From Hepsetus odoe (Eukaryota; Chordata; Actinopteri; Characiformes; Hepsetidae): a stretch of DNA of 64,000 nt. Positions 33,851 to 54,430 of the stretch are shown piece after piece. The DNA lies in NCBI GenBank assembly GCA_017165825.1, contig CM029386.1, positions 20,407,632 to 20,471,631 of the forward strand, read 5' to 3'. A model generated the notes under the pieces. That model made no database searches. It was not told the origin of the DNA and saw nothing but the letters and a program-made list of their open reading frames with translations. Positions within the stretch are counted from its first letter, which is position 1, and each line of letters opens with the position of its first letter. The position numbers were made by a program, and so were the translations under genes.

Positions 33851-34060
33851 TTCGCTCGGCGATCGACTCGACGGCCTGCGCATTGCGGAAGTGGTTCGCA
33901 GGGGCAGCAGAGGGGATCCAAAATAATCGTTGATTTCGAGGTGAACTTGTGTTTTTATGCCGTATTTTTAGCTCGTCTTCCACTTCGATCAAACTTGGAT
34001 GGATCTGAATATTTAACATCAAACTAGAGCGCGGAAAGAACCATAGAAACTCAAGAAAAG
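33850..34060 (+). other. zfyve27: Probable noncoding exon 1 of zfyve27
   Basis: A CpG-containing segment ends AAGAAAAG before a GTAAAT donor at 34061. The next exon starts after a CTTCAG acceptor at 35216 and carries the ATG at 35246. The 5' end is approximate, and other donors upstream are possible. Confidence 0.45.
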
Positions 34061-35216
34061 GTAAATTATAACCGTGTCGTCTGTTTCTGTGACCATCACT
34101 GATCCGGATTATAAAGTGGCTTATTAAAGAAAACGAATTAAACCTGGTTCATGCTAGAGCACGTTATGATTACTGGTTATGTTAGACTATTTTATTAATG
34201 TTATTTTTGTTAATAACGAAACAAGAGGTGAATTTTCCAGCTTGTAGTGGCTGCACTGTTTAAGGTGGAAATTTCGAGGGATAATTTCGATAATAATATA
34301 GTTTTACTGGCCATTCACTGAACACAGATAGTGTTCATGTCTGGGATCCTGTTCAAAACACCATCTACAAGCTTATTATCCCATGTCTTTGTGGAAAACC
34401 AGCCCATGTCTGTCGGACCTGCTTCAGGTGATGTTTGTCCATCTCTGTGAGCATGTCAGAATGTCAGCAATTAGAAAAGATTTCGCAACTGATGACAAAG
34501 CAGTGCTTAAAAACTCAGCTGTGTGATTATACCAACCAACCAATCACTGAAATTTAACAGATGTCACGTCCCAAATGGACCCATGTTTGACAGAGCCGAA
34601 GCCTTAATGTATTTCCCTTATTTAGTGCACTATGTAGAGAGCAAAGGCCCACCTGAGATACAGGCTGGATCACTTCCCAGATAGATAGACAGAAATAATA
34701 GACAGACAGACCTTCTCAATGGCAGACACACAGACAGGCAAGTCAGTCAGTAAGTCAGAAACTAAGGCAGACTCCCAGATATGGAGATAGATGAATAGAT
34801 GGGCACACAGACAGACCAACTCAGTGGCAGGCAGATAGATAGTGTGATTTTTTTTTTACATTTTTTTTTTTTTTTTACAAGTGTTAAGATGTAATTATTA
34901 CATTTTATTTATAAAGTTGTTTTTTTTTCCAATGACTGTAAGTGCTGTTGTGTAACAAGATAACACTCCAAAACTCACAACCAGTTACCTAATTTTGACA
35001 AACCATAATGATTTCCAAGGAATTATAAGAGACTCACTCTGTTGTTTTCAGGTTATTTATTTGGAGTTTCCTTTTGGTTTGTACTGCTTTCTTGTTTAAT
35101 TCCTATTTTCTCCTTGTTTCAGTATAATTATTCTTGAGCTATTAGCGAAATATAAAAAAGTATATATGAAATATTTAATGGTAACTGATTCTACCATATC
35201 CTCTCATCTTCTTCAG
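34061..35216 (+). other. zfyve27: zfyve27 intron 1, no feature recognised
   Basis: AT-rich intron with poly-T runs near 34850-34880 and a loose GATA/CAGA patch at 34680-34840. No coding signal. Confidence 0.5.
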
Positions 35217-35245
35217 GTGTATCTTAACCTGTCCTGTAGCTGAGA

Positions 35246-43365
<8,120 letters not shown>

Positions 43366-44420
43366 GATCTCTGTCTCATAATAATCCATTCCCTCCATCG
43401 CAACTTGGCAAAAATCCCTGCAACATGAGCTGAGAGAGGAGGCTGACATGCTCTGTCTCTGAGCCTTGTGCTAAGCATTTTCTGCCTCCTGTAATTTTTA
43501 TGTTTTCCCCTGAAACACCATCAGGAGTCATCTTTATTTCCAGAGCTGCTTTTACTGCTGATGACCAAAACCTTCCTTTATAGCGTTTTCTCTCATGGCA
43601 TCATCTCCTAAAACAATCAGCTGCTATGGTGAAATCATATTCTAGAACCGGAGTTACCATAGTGATGCTGTGGCAATTATGTTGTCATCACCTGTCAGAT
43701 TTACTGTCATCTGATGCAGGAATTCAGAGGACGTTTTCCTCAAATGAGCATATCATTGGGTCGGGCATCTCAACAATTTAATGCCTTTTTTTAATAGTTT
43801 TTTTTATATATAGATTTTTTTTTTTTTTTCTGCATTCTTGGAGAAGATTATTTTCCTTCCGATCAGGAATTTGCCTCCAGCATGGGATCCTATACCAGCA
43901 GCTAATATATAAACAGCTCATGATGAATACAGTGGTTTACTTTATTATAAATCATTGCTCTGACTCTGAGATCCTATGATTCTTTTTATTTTGCAGTATT
44001 TATTTATTTTACTGTACAGAGCATGTGTGTGTTATTGTGTCTACCGATCAGGATTGTGCATAAAGAAAGTGAATAATCAGAAAGACCTGAATGTCAGTCA
44101 TCATGCTTTGACATCAGATGGTCAGTTATTTGATCAATGAACCGATCCTTCTAAAGCTAATGTCTTTTTTTTTTGGATTGTATTGGAATATTTGATTTAG
44201 ATGCACAGAAATAGAATTGTTTTTTGTCCAATTTTATCTGGTTTCATTCATTTTTATATTGCGTTTAGTTTATTTTCCTGCTTGTTTTTACGCTGAATGT
44301 AAGATTTTGTACATTTTACCTGTCCTTGTGTGGTGTGATAGCTGTAATGTATTATATTGACTGATGTGTTTGAAGCAGCATACTGAAATGCAAGTGTATT
44401 AAAAACCATCTAAATATAAA
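43366..44420 (+). other. zfyve27: zfyve27 3' UTR
   Basis: AT-rich sequence after the stop, with the poly-T patch expected of a 3' UTR. The best polyadenylation signal is ATTAAA at 44398-44403, so cleavage is probably near 44420. Confidence 0.5.
44398..44403 (+). terminator. zfyve27: Candidate polyadenylation signal of zfyve27
   Basis: ATTAAA in the context GTGTATTAAAAACC, about 1 kb after the stop codon and before the golga7b promoter. Confidence 0.45.
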
Positions 44421-44689
44421 TTTAAATATAACACTCAGCTGGTCTGCAGCCTCATTCTGCAACTAAAGCTCTTTCATGGGTTCACTACAGTCATGAATTC
44501 GTCTTAGAAATCAGGAAACGTTATTGATCTTGAGTGAAACTGCATGTTACAGACAGACAGATGAGCCACAAGTTAACATGAATAACTATTTAAAATAAAA
44601 AGTCAATTAAACTGCTAGATAATAAACTATGTATTCTATATAAAGCCCGTGAAGGTCATACATTTATTTGTGATAAAACATGACATTTA

Positions 44690-45860
44690 GTTCTTCTTAT
44701 TTGCATACACGTCTGAAAAGACACGCCCAATCACAGCTCGAAATCCCCCCCATCAAAGCCTCTTCTTTCTTCCCCATCAAAGCTACGCTCCGCCTCTTGC
44801 GCTTCAATAGGCCAGGAGGTAACATAAACAAGCGGTCGACCAATCCTATCACACGTGGGCGTGGCCAATGCCTATACGCGTTGAGCGGGGCGGGTAACGT
44901 CCGTCAATCCTGCCTGTAATCCGGTTCTCTATCTCTCTCCCTCGGGTCCTGTTAGCCGATTTTGGACACCGAGCCAACGACATGGCGACGGAGGTAAGAA
45001 TCCGATCTCATGCGCTTCATTCTGGACCCTTTTTTGGGTCCAGTACCCTCACTGAGAGCTCCAGTCTAGACTCTAAGGTGTCGATCCGAGACGAAGAAAA
45101 CAGCTTCTTTATGCCTCTACAGTGAGGCTCGACCACAGCCGAGCCCAGTGGGTTAACGACCCGTCTGTTTTCCGATCAGTCTGCTTAGAATCAGCTCCCA
45201 GTGCAGTCGTTCTCTGCATTATAAACGTTATTTGTGCCGAAACATGTGATTTTTTAACGCCCTCCTTCGCGAAAGGCTCACCTTTCGACGCTGAAGTGGG
45301 ATTGTTGCTGTCAAAGCGAGGCGAATCCCGTGTTTTATGTCTCAGAAATCGACAGCGCGTCTGAACAAGTCCATTAAGATTTAAAAACCCTTTGAAGATT
45401 TAAAAATCCGCCGGCGTTCGAAAATGGAACGCGTGCGGCGAGTCCAGTTGTGACGTAGCGACAACGTAGCAGACATCAAAGCGAGCAGAGCGCCTCGACG
45501 CGTTCCACCAATCTCCGCCGCCGCTTTGTCCGCTTGTTTGTTTGTTTTTGATCTTATTTGCTCGAAAAGAAACATTTTTCCCGCCGCGGCCGCGCGCAGT
45601 CATGATTTCAGCACCTCGGACAGCGACCGGCAGAACCACGCTGCCTTACTGTCACCAGTCTGTGAGCGAGCATCTCATTTATTAACGCCGGAGAAAAGTG
45701 ATGTAGCCTTTGGTGTCTGGGACCACGTTGGTGTAAAACTTGCTCCTTTATGCTTACTTTCTTCATCTCCGTGAACTTAAGTCTAAGTCTGTTTGGGGTG
45801 TTTATTTCGTTCATGAGACGTCACGAGAAGTAACCTTGAGCGCGCCGGTGTCTCGAGGTG
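44690..45860 (+). promoter_or_regulatory. golga7b: GC-rich promoter island of golga7b
   Basis: CpG density rises sharply here compared with the flanks. Upstream of the ATG are GGGCGTGGCCAAT (44858-44870) and GAGCGGGGCGGG (near 44883); the first exon ends at 44993. The island continues into intron 1 (GCGGCCGCGCGCAG near 45585-45598). There is no TATA box. Confidence 0.6.
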
Positions 45861-46025
45861 CCTCGTGATGCTGCGATTTACTGAGATTTTTTTTTTCTTT
45901 TTTTTTTTTCACAAAGACATCTTTGTTACCCCTTCACACACAATTTAACGTGTGCACACATATATTGTAGCTTTCTGGGGTCAAAGTGTGTGTGTGCTTT
46001 GTGTCAGAAGCTTGGCTTAACCTTA

Positions 46026-46061
<36 letters not shown>

Positions 46062-48396
46062 CATATATTTATTGCATCTTTTCCATTTGTAGGTTTTAAG
46101 GTTGTAATGGCACTGACTAGTTCTGCACATCAAGTGAAATTTGCTTGATTATGCATTGTTGCGGCACTTCGTTATGTTAACCTTGTATCATGACTCTTTG
46201 CTCATTCTGTCAGCATCATCATAAAAGGGTCACATTTACAGACTCGTTTTTCTCTGTTGTTAGCTCTCCCTTTAGCAGTGGTCTGGCTCTCAGTAGAACC
46301 ACCACTGAGCAGGTATTATTTCAGTGATGCATCGAGCTATTGGGATGGCAGTGTGTGGGCAGAGTGGATAACACTCTGCAGTGCTGGTGAAGTTGTTTTA
46401 AACACTTCAGTGTCACTCAGAACAGTCCTTGAAACGCACAGCTGATGAAGAAACAGCACTACAGTTCCCATCGGTAACTTTACATCAGCATGATGTAACT
46501 TGTGAGTGGCCATTGTGTTAAAAGGTCTAGTACCACACAACCCTCTCACTGAGATCTTTGGTGACACCTGTGAGGTGGACCAATATCTGTGTGGTGTCCA
46601 TGTCTGTGTCACTGTTGTGCTGAGAATGATCCACCACACTCATCATAACAACCAGTTGTCTTGTTGGGGTCCTGAGCACCGATCGACGTGGTAGAGGGGG
46701 CTAACAAGTGAAGAAGTGAAGTGAAAGTGACTATCACTGTGAAACACAGCAGAGCACACAGTGAAACACAACCAAATGCTTCCTCTGCTTCTCACCCACA
46801 CACACATCAGCAGGGAGCAGCTATGTCCAGCTCCCGGGGGAGCAATGAGGGGGACGGTACTCATGGGCAACCTACTGATTCGAACCCACAACCTTCCGAT
46901 TCTGGGCCTAGACCCTAAACACTAAACCACCGCCGCCTCAAAATGTTTCCATATGACTTAGAAGTGCATGGAATTCGAACTGTGTGTGCGCGTGTGTGAG
47001 AGAATCAGAAACACGGTTCTCCTTTGCTTTATCGATCTGCTGTGTTCTGTTGAAGAGTTGGCTGACGGTAGCACTGCCGCTGAGCTGCACATCCATTATT
47101 AATGAAGCGTGCATTGTCAACAGCCCAGATCGTTTAGTCACGTTACGACTCTGAAGTTCAGTCTGTCCACCAAAAATAACCAAAGAGATCCATAGTGGCA
47201 TGAGAGGAGAAGACATTTGCATACAAATCAGTGTCAGGGCTCAAATGTGTAGATGTTCATTCAGCACCGAAGCTGTCAAGACACTGCCATGTTCTCACAT
47301 CTCAATATTTTTTCAGGAGCGGTGCAGCGGTGGCCTAGTGTTTAGGGAGTTGCCCCGGATCGCAAGATTGTGTGTTCAATTCCCCCTGAGGTACCCTTGA
47401 GCAAGGTACCATCCCCGTCACTGCTCCCCGAGCGCTTTCAATAGCTGCCCCCTGCTGCACGTGTGTGTGTGGGTGACGCGGAGGTTGAATTTCTTTGTGT
47501 TGTGCTGCATTTCACAATGACAAGGGTAGTCACTTTCACTTTCAGTATAGAACACATTCAGTACTACATTCATCACAGTAATCGAACATTCAGCGACAGA
47601 TGAATATTTATTTATTACTGTCGAATCAGTGCTGTAAACCTTCATTCAGTAAATATTATTTCAGTGTTTCAAACAAATTTTAGTACTGTAAACTTTCATT
47701 GCTGAGTGTGTGTGTGTGTGTGTGGAGATATATATCATTTTAAACTTGGTTAGGCAGCAGTGGTTACAGACAAGGGCCTGTGATCTGGGCCTGTTTGTGT
47801 GCCCCCTGCTACCCTTCTTGGTGTGTTGGTGTGATGGGTTAAATGCAGTGAAGCACTTTTCACTGTGTGCTGGGATGTGTTCATGATAAGTCACTTTCAC
47901 TTTACTTTTTTGATTAATTTGCAGTTGTCTGTCGAGCTGCATGGGTTGGGGGGGTCACTTATATATGTGAAGTGACCCTCAGCGCTGTGTAACTGTAGCT
48001 GAATTAAGATGGATAGCTCCTTCAGCAGAAGCACTGCAGTATTAAAGGCTAAACAGTTAATGAAGTAAATGTTGACGTGAGCGGAAACTTTGGTAGTGCG
48101 CTTCATCAGTAAGAAAGAGAGTCCAGAGGAGAAAGAAAAAATAGATCCGTTGAGAGCGAGTGGAGAAGAGATCAGTTTTTAACTCCATACTTTCATTTCT
48201 TAACATGTACATTTGCATTTTTGTTTCTTTTTATTTGCCCAGAAGTTAGAATTTCCAAAAAAGAAAACTCACAGCTTTAAATAACATTAATAACTTTACT
48301 GTTACTGTAACTTTACTGGGTTGCTTTGTCTAATGGTTTCATCAAAGTGTAACTTGTCCATTATGTACCATTTCCTCGACGACTGTGTATATTTAT

Positions 48397-48466
<70 letters not shown>

Positions 48467-50772
48467 AGTTCCATAACCTGCAGGAGCTGAGACACAGCGC
48501 GTCTCTGGCCAATAAAGTGTTCATTCAGAGAGATTACTCCGAGGGGACCGTCTGCAAGTTCCAAACCAAATTTCCTTCCGAACTGGACAGCAGGGTGAGA
48601 TGGAATGATAGAGAGAGAGATGGAGTGATAGAGAGTGAGAGGGAGAGGTATTAAGTGCTCTAAACGAGACTTGTCCATCTGCTGTTTTTTGGTTGTGCTG
48701 TATTGGAGGGTTTAAAATTCCCATCAGTATCAGTGCACACACACACACTCACTCACACACACACACACACACACATACACACACACACTCTCTCTCTCTC
48801 TAAACAGGCTAAACAGGCTCTGGGGAGAATGCATTGGATTAGAAGTATGTTCTCTATAATGAGGCATTTTAAGCTTTTGAACACACAGGCACAGTTACAG
48901 AGGGGAGGGGGCCGAGATACAGAGGAAGGGGAGCGAGAGAACGAGACGGGGTGAGAGAAAAGAAGCAAAGAACAGAAAGAGCGGATTTGTCTTTGGTGGC
49001 TTTCCAGAAGGAATCGACCGGCCTGGGAAGCTGACCCTTCGTTAGACTAATTAGATCGTCAGTCACGGCCTTTCAGTGATGACTCGGTTGTTTCCTTTTT
49101 GGCTTTTTAATGTCTAAGCTCAGTTCTTTCTTTCTTTCTTTATTTGTTTATTTATTTTTACCCGGTTCAGTGGTTTCACATGACTTTTCTCAACAAAATA
49201 CATAATTAATTAATTAATTCATGTGCAAACGAAGCTGGTGGGTTGGGAAACGCAGTCTTAAAAGTAAATAGTTGTCACTGCATTTTTCTTGTAAAAAACT
49301 TTCACGTGTGCTTTACTGGGATCAGGTCAGGACTGCAGGTGACCCTATACCATCTTCTCCCATCGCCGTGCCTTCAGCATGTCTTGCTCTTTAATCTCGA
49401 TGTATTTCTCTGCATCAGTTCTGCATCACAGAAGTAGAAATGACACATGCAGGGCACTGACAACACCCCACGCCATGACTGATAACATGGATGGTCCAGA
49501 ACACACATTTAAAAGCGTTTGAACGGATGTGAGTAAAATAAAATGAAGTTGAGCTGATAAAACATAAAATCTCTTGGGTTCATTCTGTCTGCGATGATGT
49601 GATGTCTGTTGTGTGATTGGTCAGATTGAGAAGACACTGTTTGAGGACACGGTGAAGACACTGAATAATTACTATGCCGAGGCAGAGAAGATTGGAGGCC
49701 ACTCATACTTGGAGGGCTGCCTGGCCTGCTTCACCGCCTACCTCGTCTTCCTCTGCATGGAGACCCGCTATGAGAAGGTGTGTCGTGCTGCACTCTGATT
49801 GGTCCTCGTCAACTCGCAGAGGAAGCTGTCACATCACAACCTCTGAGCTAGCAGTCGTTTGTGTTTGGCTGGTCTTTTGCAGCTGATAGATTCATATATT
49901 CACTGGGATGGACCAATGACATCGCACGCTGCAAATCAGAAAGAGAAGAGTTATTACATGTGTGGATATTAATGTCATGAAGTGTCATTCATAGGCTGTA
50001 TTTATCATTGAATTCAGTTCGACAGCTGCTGTCGTTTACATTGCGTTTAGAAGAGAATGCTGATTGGTTGTAATTCAAAACTCTGGAGGTTAACTCTATG
50101 CATGATTTTTAGAAATTCAATGCAAATCCATTACTTACAGGCAGCTTTTAGCATTTTTCACTTTAGGTTACATAAAGCTTTATTAAACGATGCAAAAATA
50201 ACAAATGAACTTACCAGTTAGTTTGCATTCTGTTGCTATAGCGCCGAACATGACAGGGGCAGCGGTGTCCAAGTGGTTCGGGAGTCGGCCACAGGATCGG
50301 AAGATTGTGGGTTCAAACCCCTTACCAGTAGGTTGCCCTGAGGTACCCTTGAGCAAGGTACTGTCCCCGTCACTGCTCCCCGGACGCTTTCATAGCTGCC
50401 CCCTGCTTCACGGTGTGTGTTTGTGTGCATGGGTTAAATGCAGAAGTCCAATTTCGTTGTGGTTCACTGTGTGCTCTCACAATGACAAGAATAGTCACTT
50501 TCACTTTCACGACCAAATGGGAACTAAATATAAAAATCCATTTTTAACATCCGAAATGATCGCTTTCATTATGGAGGTCCGATTGCCTTTAGAGAACTGA
50601 TCCATGAAGCCACTGAAACCCATAGATTAAGAAATGTGTATATATAAATATATGGATACAATAATGAGTCACACCTTGCGTTTGTCTGACCAAACAACTC
50701 GTGATAAAATGCTGAATGGTGCGTAATGATGTTAGAATGGCTAAAATGCATGTTCATGAAGTTTGAACTGCA

Positions 50773-50827
<55 letters not shown>

Positions 50828-51230
50828 AGGTCCTGAAGAAGATCTCGCGGTACATTCAGGAGCAAAATGAGAAGATTTACGCTCCAAGAGGCCTCCTTAT
50901 TACTGACCCTATAGAAAGGGGAATGAGAGTTGTATCCTTCCACACTGTGTGTGTGTGTGTGTGTGTGTTTGGAGGGAGAGCAGTGTTTTTTCAGTGTGAA
51001 CGACAGCAACTTGGACGTTTATTTAAAATGACACTGACTGTCGGTTCATGGTTCGAGCCTAAACCACTTAATGTTACAGCGGTAGTTCACTGGTGGGTCA
51101 GACACAATACGGGTTGGATCTTCTTGCCGCCTTGACAGCTGTGTGTCAGATTGAGATCAGTATTTATGAAGACCGAGGCTCTAGCGGATCCAGCTCAGGC
51201 AGCAGCACCACCAGCAGCAGCGGACGATGA
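44982..51230 (+). CDS. golga7b: Golgin subfamily A member 7B
   Basis: A small palmitoylated protein of the GCP16/Erf4 family. Family members partner DHHC palmitoyltransferases (GOLGA7B with ZDHHC5) and support plasma-membrane localisation of their targets. Five coding exons, all in phase 0: 44982-44993 (MATE only), 48469-48594, 49625-49777, 50830-50931 and 51150-51230, giving 157 residues (human 167). Diagnostic features are HNLQELRHSASLANKVFIQR after the start, the conserved YLEGCLACF with the paired cysteines C78 and C81 (acylation sites in GOLGA7), KYDP-free ending IERGMRV and IEISIYEDR, and a serine/glycine-rich tail shorter than in human. The MATE start and 12-base first coding exon equal the human arrangement (MATEV). 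Intron 1 is 3.5 kb. sfrp5, expected upstream, is absent. No frame breaks. Confidence 0.96.
46027..46060. repeat. (CT)n microsatellite, golga7b intron 1
   Basis: Pure CT run after TGTCTG; not associated with an exon. Confidence 0.85.
46257..46690. mobile_element. hAT-like non-autonomous element, golga7b intron 1
   Basis: AGCTATTGGGATGGCAGTGTGTGG, GTTTTAAACACTTCAGTGTC, TGTCACTGTTGTGCTGAGAA and TGATCCACCACAC belong to a common fish DNA-transposon family also seen at 15110-15640. Frames over it (100 and 62 codons) are not transposase. Confidence 0.6.
46703..46936 (-). repeat. tRNA-derived SINE (reverse), golga7b intron 1
   Basis: GAAGTGAAGTGAAAGTGACT tail on the plus strand, ATTCGAACCCACAACCTTCC (B-box side), ending TAAACCACCGCCGCC. 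It lies immediately downstream of the hAT-like element. Confidence 0.85.
47325..47544 (+). repeat. tRNA-derived SINE, golga7b intron 1
   Basis: GCAGCGGTGGCCTAGTGTTT, GGTACCCTTGAGCAAGGTAC, then TTCACAATGACAAGGGTAGT and a CACTTTCACTTTC tail. Confidence 0.9.
47748..47908 (+). repeat. Internally deleted tRNA-derived SINE, golga7b intron 1
   Basis: GGCAGCAGTGGTTACAGACA head and GTCACTTTCACTTTAC tail, with most of the middle body missing. Confidence 0.7.
48398..48463. repeat. (GT)n microsatellite directly before golga7b exon 2
   Basis: A pure GT run continues to TGTTACAG, the acceptor of the exon at 48469. There is essentially no other pyrimidine tract. Confidence 0.95.
48736..48801. repeat. (CA)n and (CT)n microsatellite, golga7b intron 2
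   Basis: CA repeats broken by TCA, then CTCTCTCT. Not coding. Confidence 0.85.
50256..50509 (+). repeat. tRNA-derived SINE, golga7b intron 3 (near full length)
   Basis: GGGGCAGCGGTGTCCAAGTG, GATCGGAAGATTGTGGGTTC, GTAGGTTGCCCTGAGGTACC and GTTGTGGTTCACTGTGTGCT, with a CACTTTCACTTTCAC tail. It is one of the best-preserved copies and can serve as family reference. Confidence 0.92.
50775..50826. repeat. (GT)n microsatellite directly before golga7b exon 4
   Basis: A GT run ends TGTGTTTAG, the acceptor of the exon at 50830. Confidence 0.95.
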
Positions 51231-53160
51231 TCAACACAAAAACACAAGCACTCACAGACGCACGTGCATAAAACCTAAGGCCTGACCGATTTACACTTTG
51301 ATGATCTCATCTGATATCCCTGGATTTTTTGACTTGGTGGGGAATCTCTGCTCATAAAGCAACAAGGAATGTTCTTTCATTTTCAGAGGAACGATCCCCA
51401 ATCAGGACTGGAGCGCTGTGTTGGATGATGGCTTATAAAACATCGTGATGCTTTAAGTGCTAGCACAGTGCTGGGTAGTGACAGAGTGCATGTCATCTGG
51501 ATTTAAAGGCTCGTTATCAGTCCAGGATGCCTCTGAAAATGCGCATCATCAGATCATTTCTCTGCTTTTTCGCAACATTTCCGCCCTATCTTTTCACTCT
51601 GGTTTTAAACCTCATTTAGTAGGACTTTGAGAGTAAATCGTCAACCATCTTCCTCCAATCGTCCAATTCTCTCGATATGTGTTTCGTGTAAAGCTTGAAC
51701 GAAAGAGGGCAGCCTTATCTGACCCCTTTTCCAACATGGGACCAGTCTGTTTGTTTACTTTTTGCCAAATCTGTGGTTTGCTGAACAGTGTAACGGGTCC
51801 TTATCCAAGTAATGAGGTGCTCTGGAGTGCTAGTTCTTCGTTTTTCCATAAACTCTTAATTCCTAAGAGGTTACAATAATAATGCTAATAATAATTCTAA
51901 TAGCTCTGCCACTGGTGAGAGTTTTGTGTGGTTCTGCATTGTGAAGCATTAGAAGATTTGAGGTTTTTGATACCAGCGGCCAATTAATGAATCACAATTG
52001 TTAACTGAATTCAGTCCAATGTTAAAATACCCAGATTACACTACTAGGATTCTACCCAATGCTTGGAAACCCACCATCATGTCAGTCCGTTATAAGTGGC
52101 TTTCATATCAGAAGAACTGTTTAAAAGATGGAGTGGTTTTTGAAAATTTTAACTCCTTAAAATCAATCGGTCAGGCCCTAATACAGGCAGCACAGATACA
52201 CTCACACCTGCCTTTCGCCGTCTCGTTCTACTGCTATGAATGTTTCTCTCAGATGTCCAACTCATCTGAGCACGACCGCAAGTAAACAAACCAGACTGGA
52301 CCAAGAACAGCCCTTCAGAATGTCCTAGACGTCCAAAAGTCAGAGATCCCCTAATCATCAGGACTTCGTTCATTACAGTATTACATGCCCTCAAAGTCCT
52401 CCATCCCATCTAGAGATGTGCCGGCAGCAAGAGGGAACCATTATGGCTGTTGTGTCCTGAGCCACGTTTACATGCGTTCCCATTTTACCGTGCAGTGGGG
52501 AAGAGCTGTAACCACGGCAACAGTGGGGCGCAGAACAAAACATCGTTAAAGTTCCTTTGTGGCCAAGCTCACTGAAAAACAGGATTCCCACAAATGAAAC
52601 ACATAAGATCAGCACAGCACTCACCAAAGGTTTAGAAAACCTTTCTTTCTAGTGCTGACATATCATATGCTGTAGGTTCAAAGTTTATTGATACATTGAT
52701 TCGCTGATTCACCGCATCCCTGTGAATCTGTGTAGTTCACCGATTCACAGTCTCAGTCTGATTACATTTGAATATATTTTAAGCATCACTGTTGTCATAG
52801 TTACTGCACTTTACCGCTGTACTGCACTGTTTCCTCACTTATGCAATTCCTTGTACTTGTTTATTTGTTGTTTATGTTGTTGATGTAGCAGCCTGTAGGG
52901 CCGAGAGCGGAGGCGAGTCTTCCACAGCAGGTCAGGAGTTGGCCGTGTTTGCACTTTTTCCCCTTTTTGGTCCAACGGTCGAGTGACTCGAAGCTCTGAG
53001 AGAGGTCATCCTCTGCAGTTCTGGTTTTGTAACCATTTGAAATGTTTTGATATCGGATAAAGTCGATCTCGTTAGAGTCTGTAACATTTAGACAGTTGTA
53101 TTTATTCGCTTATGAAATGCCAAAACTGCCAAAATATCCTTAGATCAGAACATCAGTTGA
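51231..53160 (+). other. golga7b 3' UTR and intergenic, no other gene recognised
   Basis: The 3' UTR begins at 51231; its end was not fixed. I looked on the reverse strand for EGF-like exons that would extend crtac1 and saw none. Frames at 51998-52285 and 52149-52409 have no recognisable similarity. Confidence 0.5.
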
Positions 53161-53162
53161 CA

Positions 53163-53300
53163 TTTATATACACTGCCCATCAAAAGTCCGGGGACGCCTT
53201 GTCTTCTTTTGAAAAATGTTTGAAGAAAACGAATGAAAATGTTTAGTTGTAAAGTAGCGTTGTGCTGAACCTCTGTTTAGCGTCTATTAGCTCCAACATT
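53163..53300. mobile_element. Tc1/mariner-like fragment
   Basis: TATACACTGCCCATCAAAAG followed by TCCGGGGACGCC is a typical outer end of Tc1-like elements in fish. The opposite end was not found, so the right limit is arbitrary. Confidence 0.45.
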
Positions 53301-54430
53301 CAGCTTTAAGTATTCGTGTGTCTTGCCTGGTGTGAAGAACAGAGTAGGATCTGCTTACTTGATAAAACCAATCAGAACTGGTTTAAACAGCTGAACGGTT
53401 TGAGTGCCAACATGACAAAAAGGGGATCAAATGTGAGACTATTTTGAAATGATTCCACGTTGCAGGTTGTTCCTGAGCATTTGAAAATGCTATATACAGA
53501 GATGTAAACGCTGGATGGGGTTTAGCCGGTCCACTATTCATTCACAATGGGGAGAAAGACACTTTAGCCTCATTAACATCTCACGAGCGTCCACTGCCAT
53601 GTCGAATCCTCACTGGAGTTTTTTTATGCATCCGTTTTCATGATCATAACGTAGCCCAAAGTGAACAAAAGTGACCTCTTTAGTCTCATAATACTGCCAC
53701 TCAGCCAAACCCCTATTATGAGCTTCCATTTCTTAACGGGGGAAGTGGCTCGCGTTTATGCAAACTTTGCAAGACTTTCATAAAACTTGCACTCACTGAA
53801 CACAAAGCTTGTTTCTTTTGTGTAGCAAAGCCAATAAAGACAAAGCTGAAGCATTTGGTCACACTGCTGTTCATTTCCCCTCCAAAATCAGGATGCTACG
53901 AACCGGGGACGCATTTAAACCCACTGCATCTTTTCAATCCTCCACTGACGCATCAGCACCTCGACACGCTTGGAGGAGAACACTAACTGCCAAGTGTGCG
54001 GCAGCGAAGTGAATGAAGGGGGTTAGGCTATCTTACCCACTGGGAGAGAAACTGGTGTGATGTAATCAATTAAAAGCTGGGACTTGTTTATAAGCGGTTA
54101 AAAAAAAAAAAAAAATTGATCAGCGCTTTGATTGGTTAGTTTATTTAATCTTTATTAAGAAATTAAGAAGTTCAGCAAAATGGACAAATATCAGTCGAGT
54201 TAAATCAAAATGAACAAAGCCACCGACTCCGAACCCGAAAGGAGTTTTTCATTTAATCTCCTGAAGAATGTTTTTCAATCGTTTCTTCCTTCGCTTCGTT
54301 GCTCGGAGGTCATGTAAGTATGCGCGTGCTTAAGGCGTGATATGAAAGCAGAGAGAAAGAAAGACGCGAGTGAACGTGTAACGAGTAAGTAACTCGGAAA
54401 GACGTTTGCGACGTCCGAGACGATAAACGC
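53300..54430. other. Intergenic/3' flank of crtac1, no gene recognised
   Basis: Unique sequence with a poly-A patch near 54099-54113. It may include the crtac1 3' UTR on the reverse strand. Confidence 0.4.

Noticed and set aside
46337..46639. 100-codon reverse frame in the hAT-like element as a transposase remnant
   Set aside because: The residues do not show hAT catalytic or dimerisation motifs; the element is non-autonomous.
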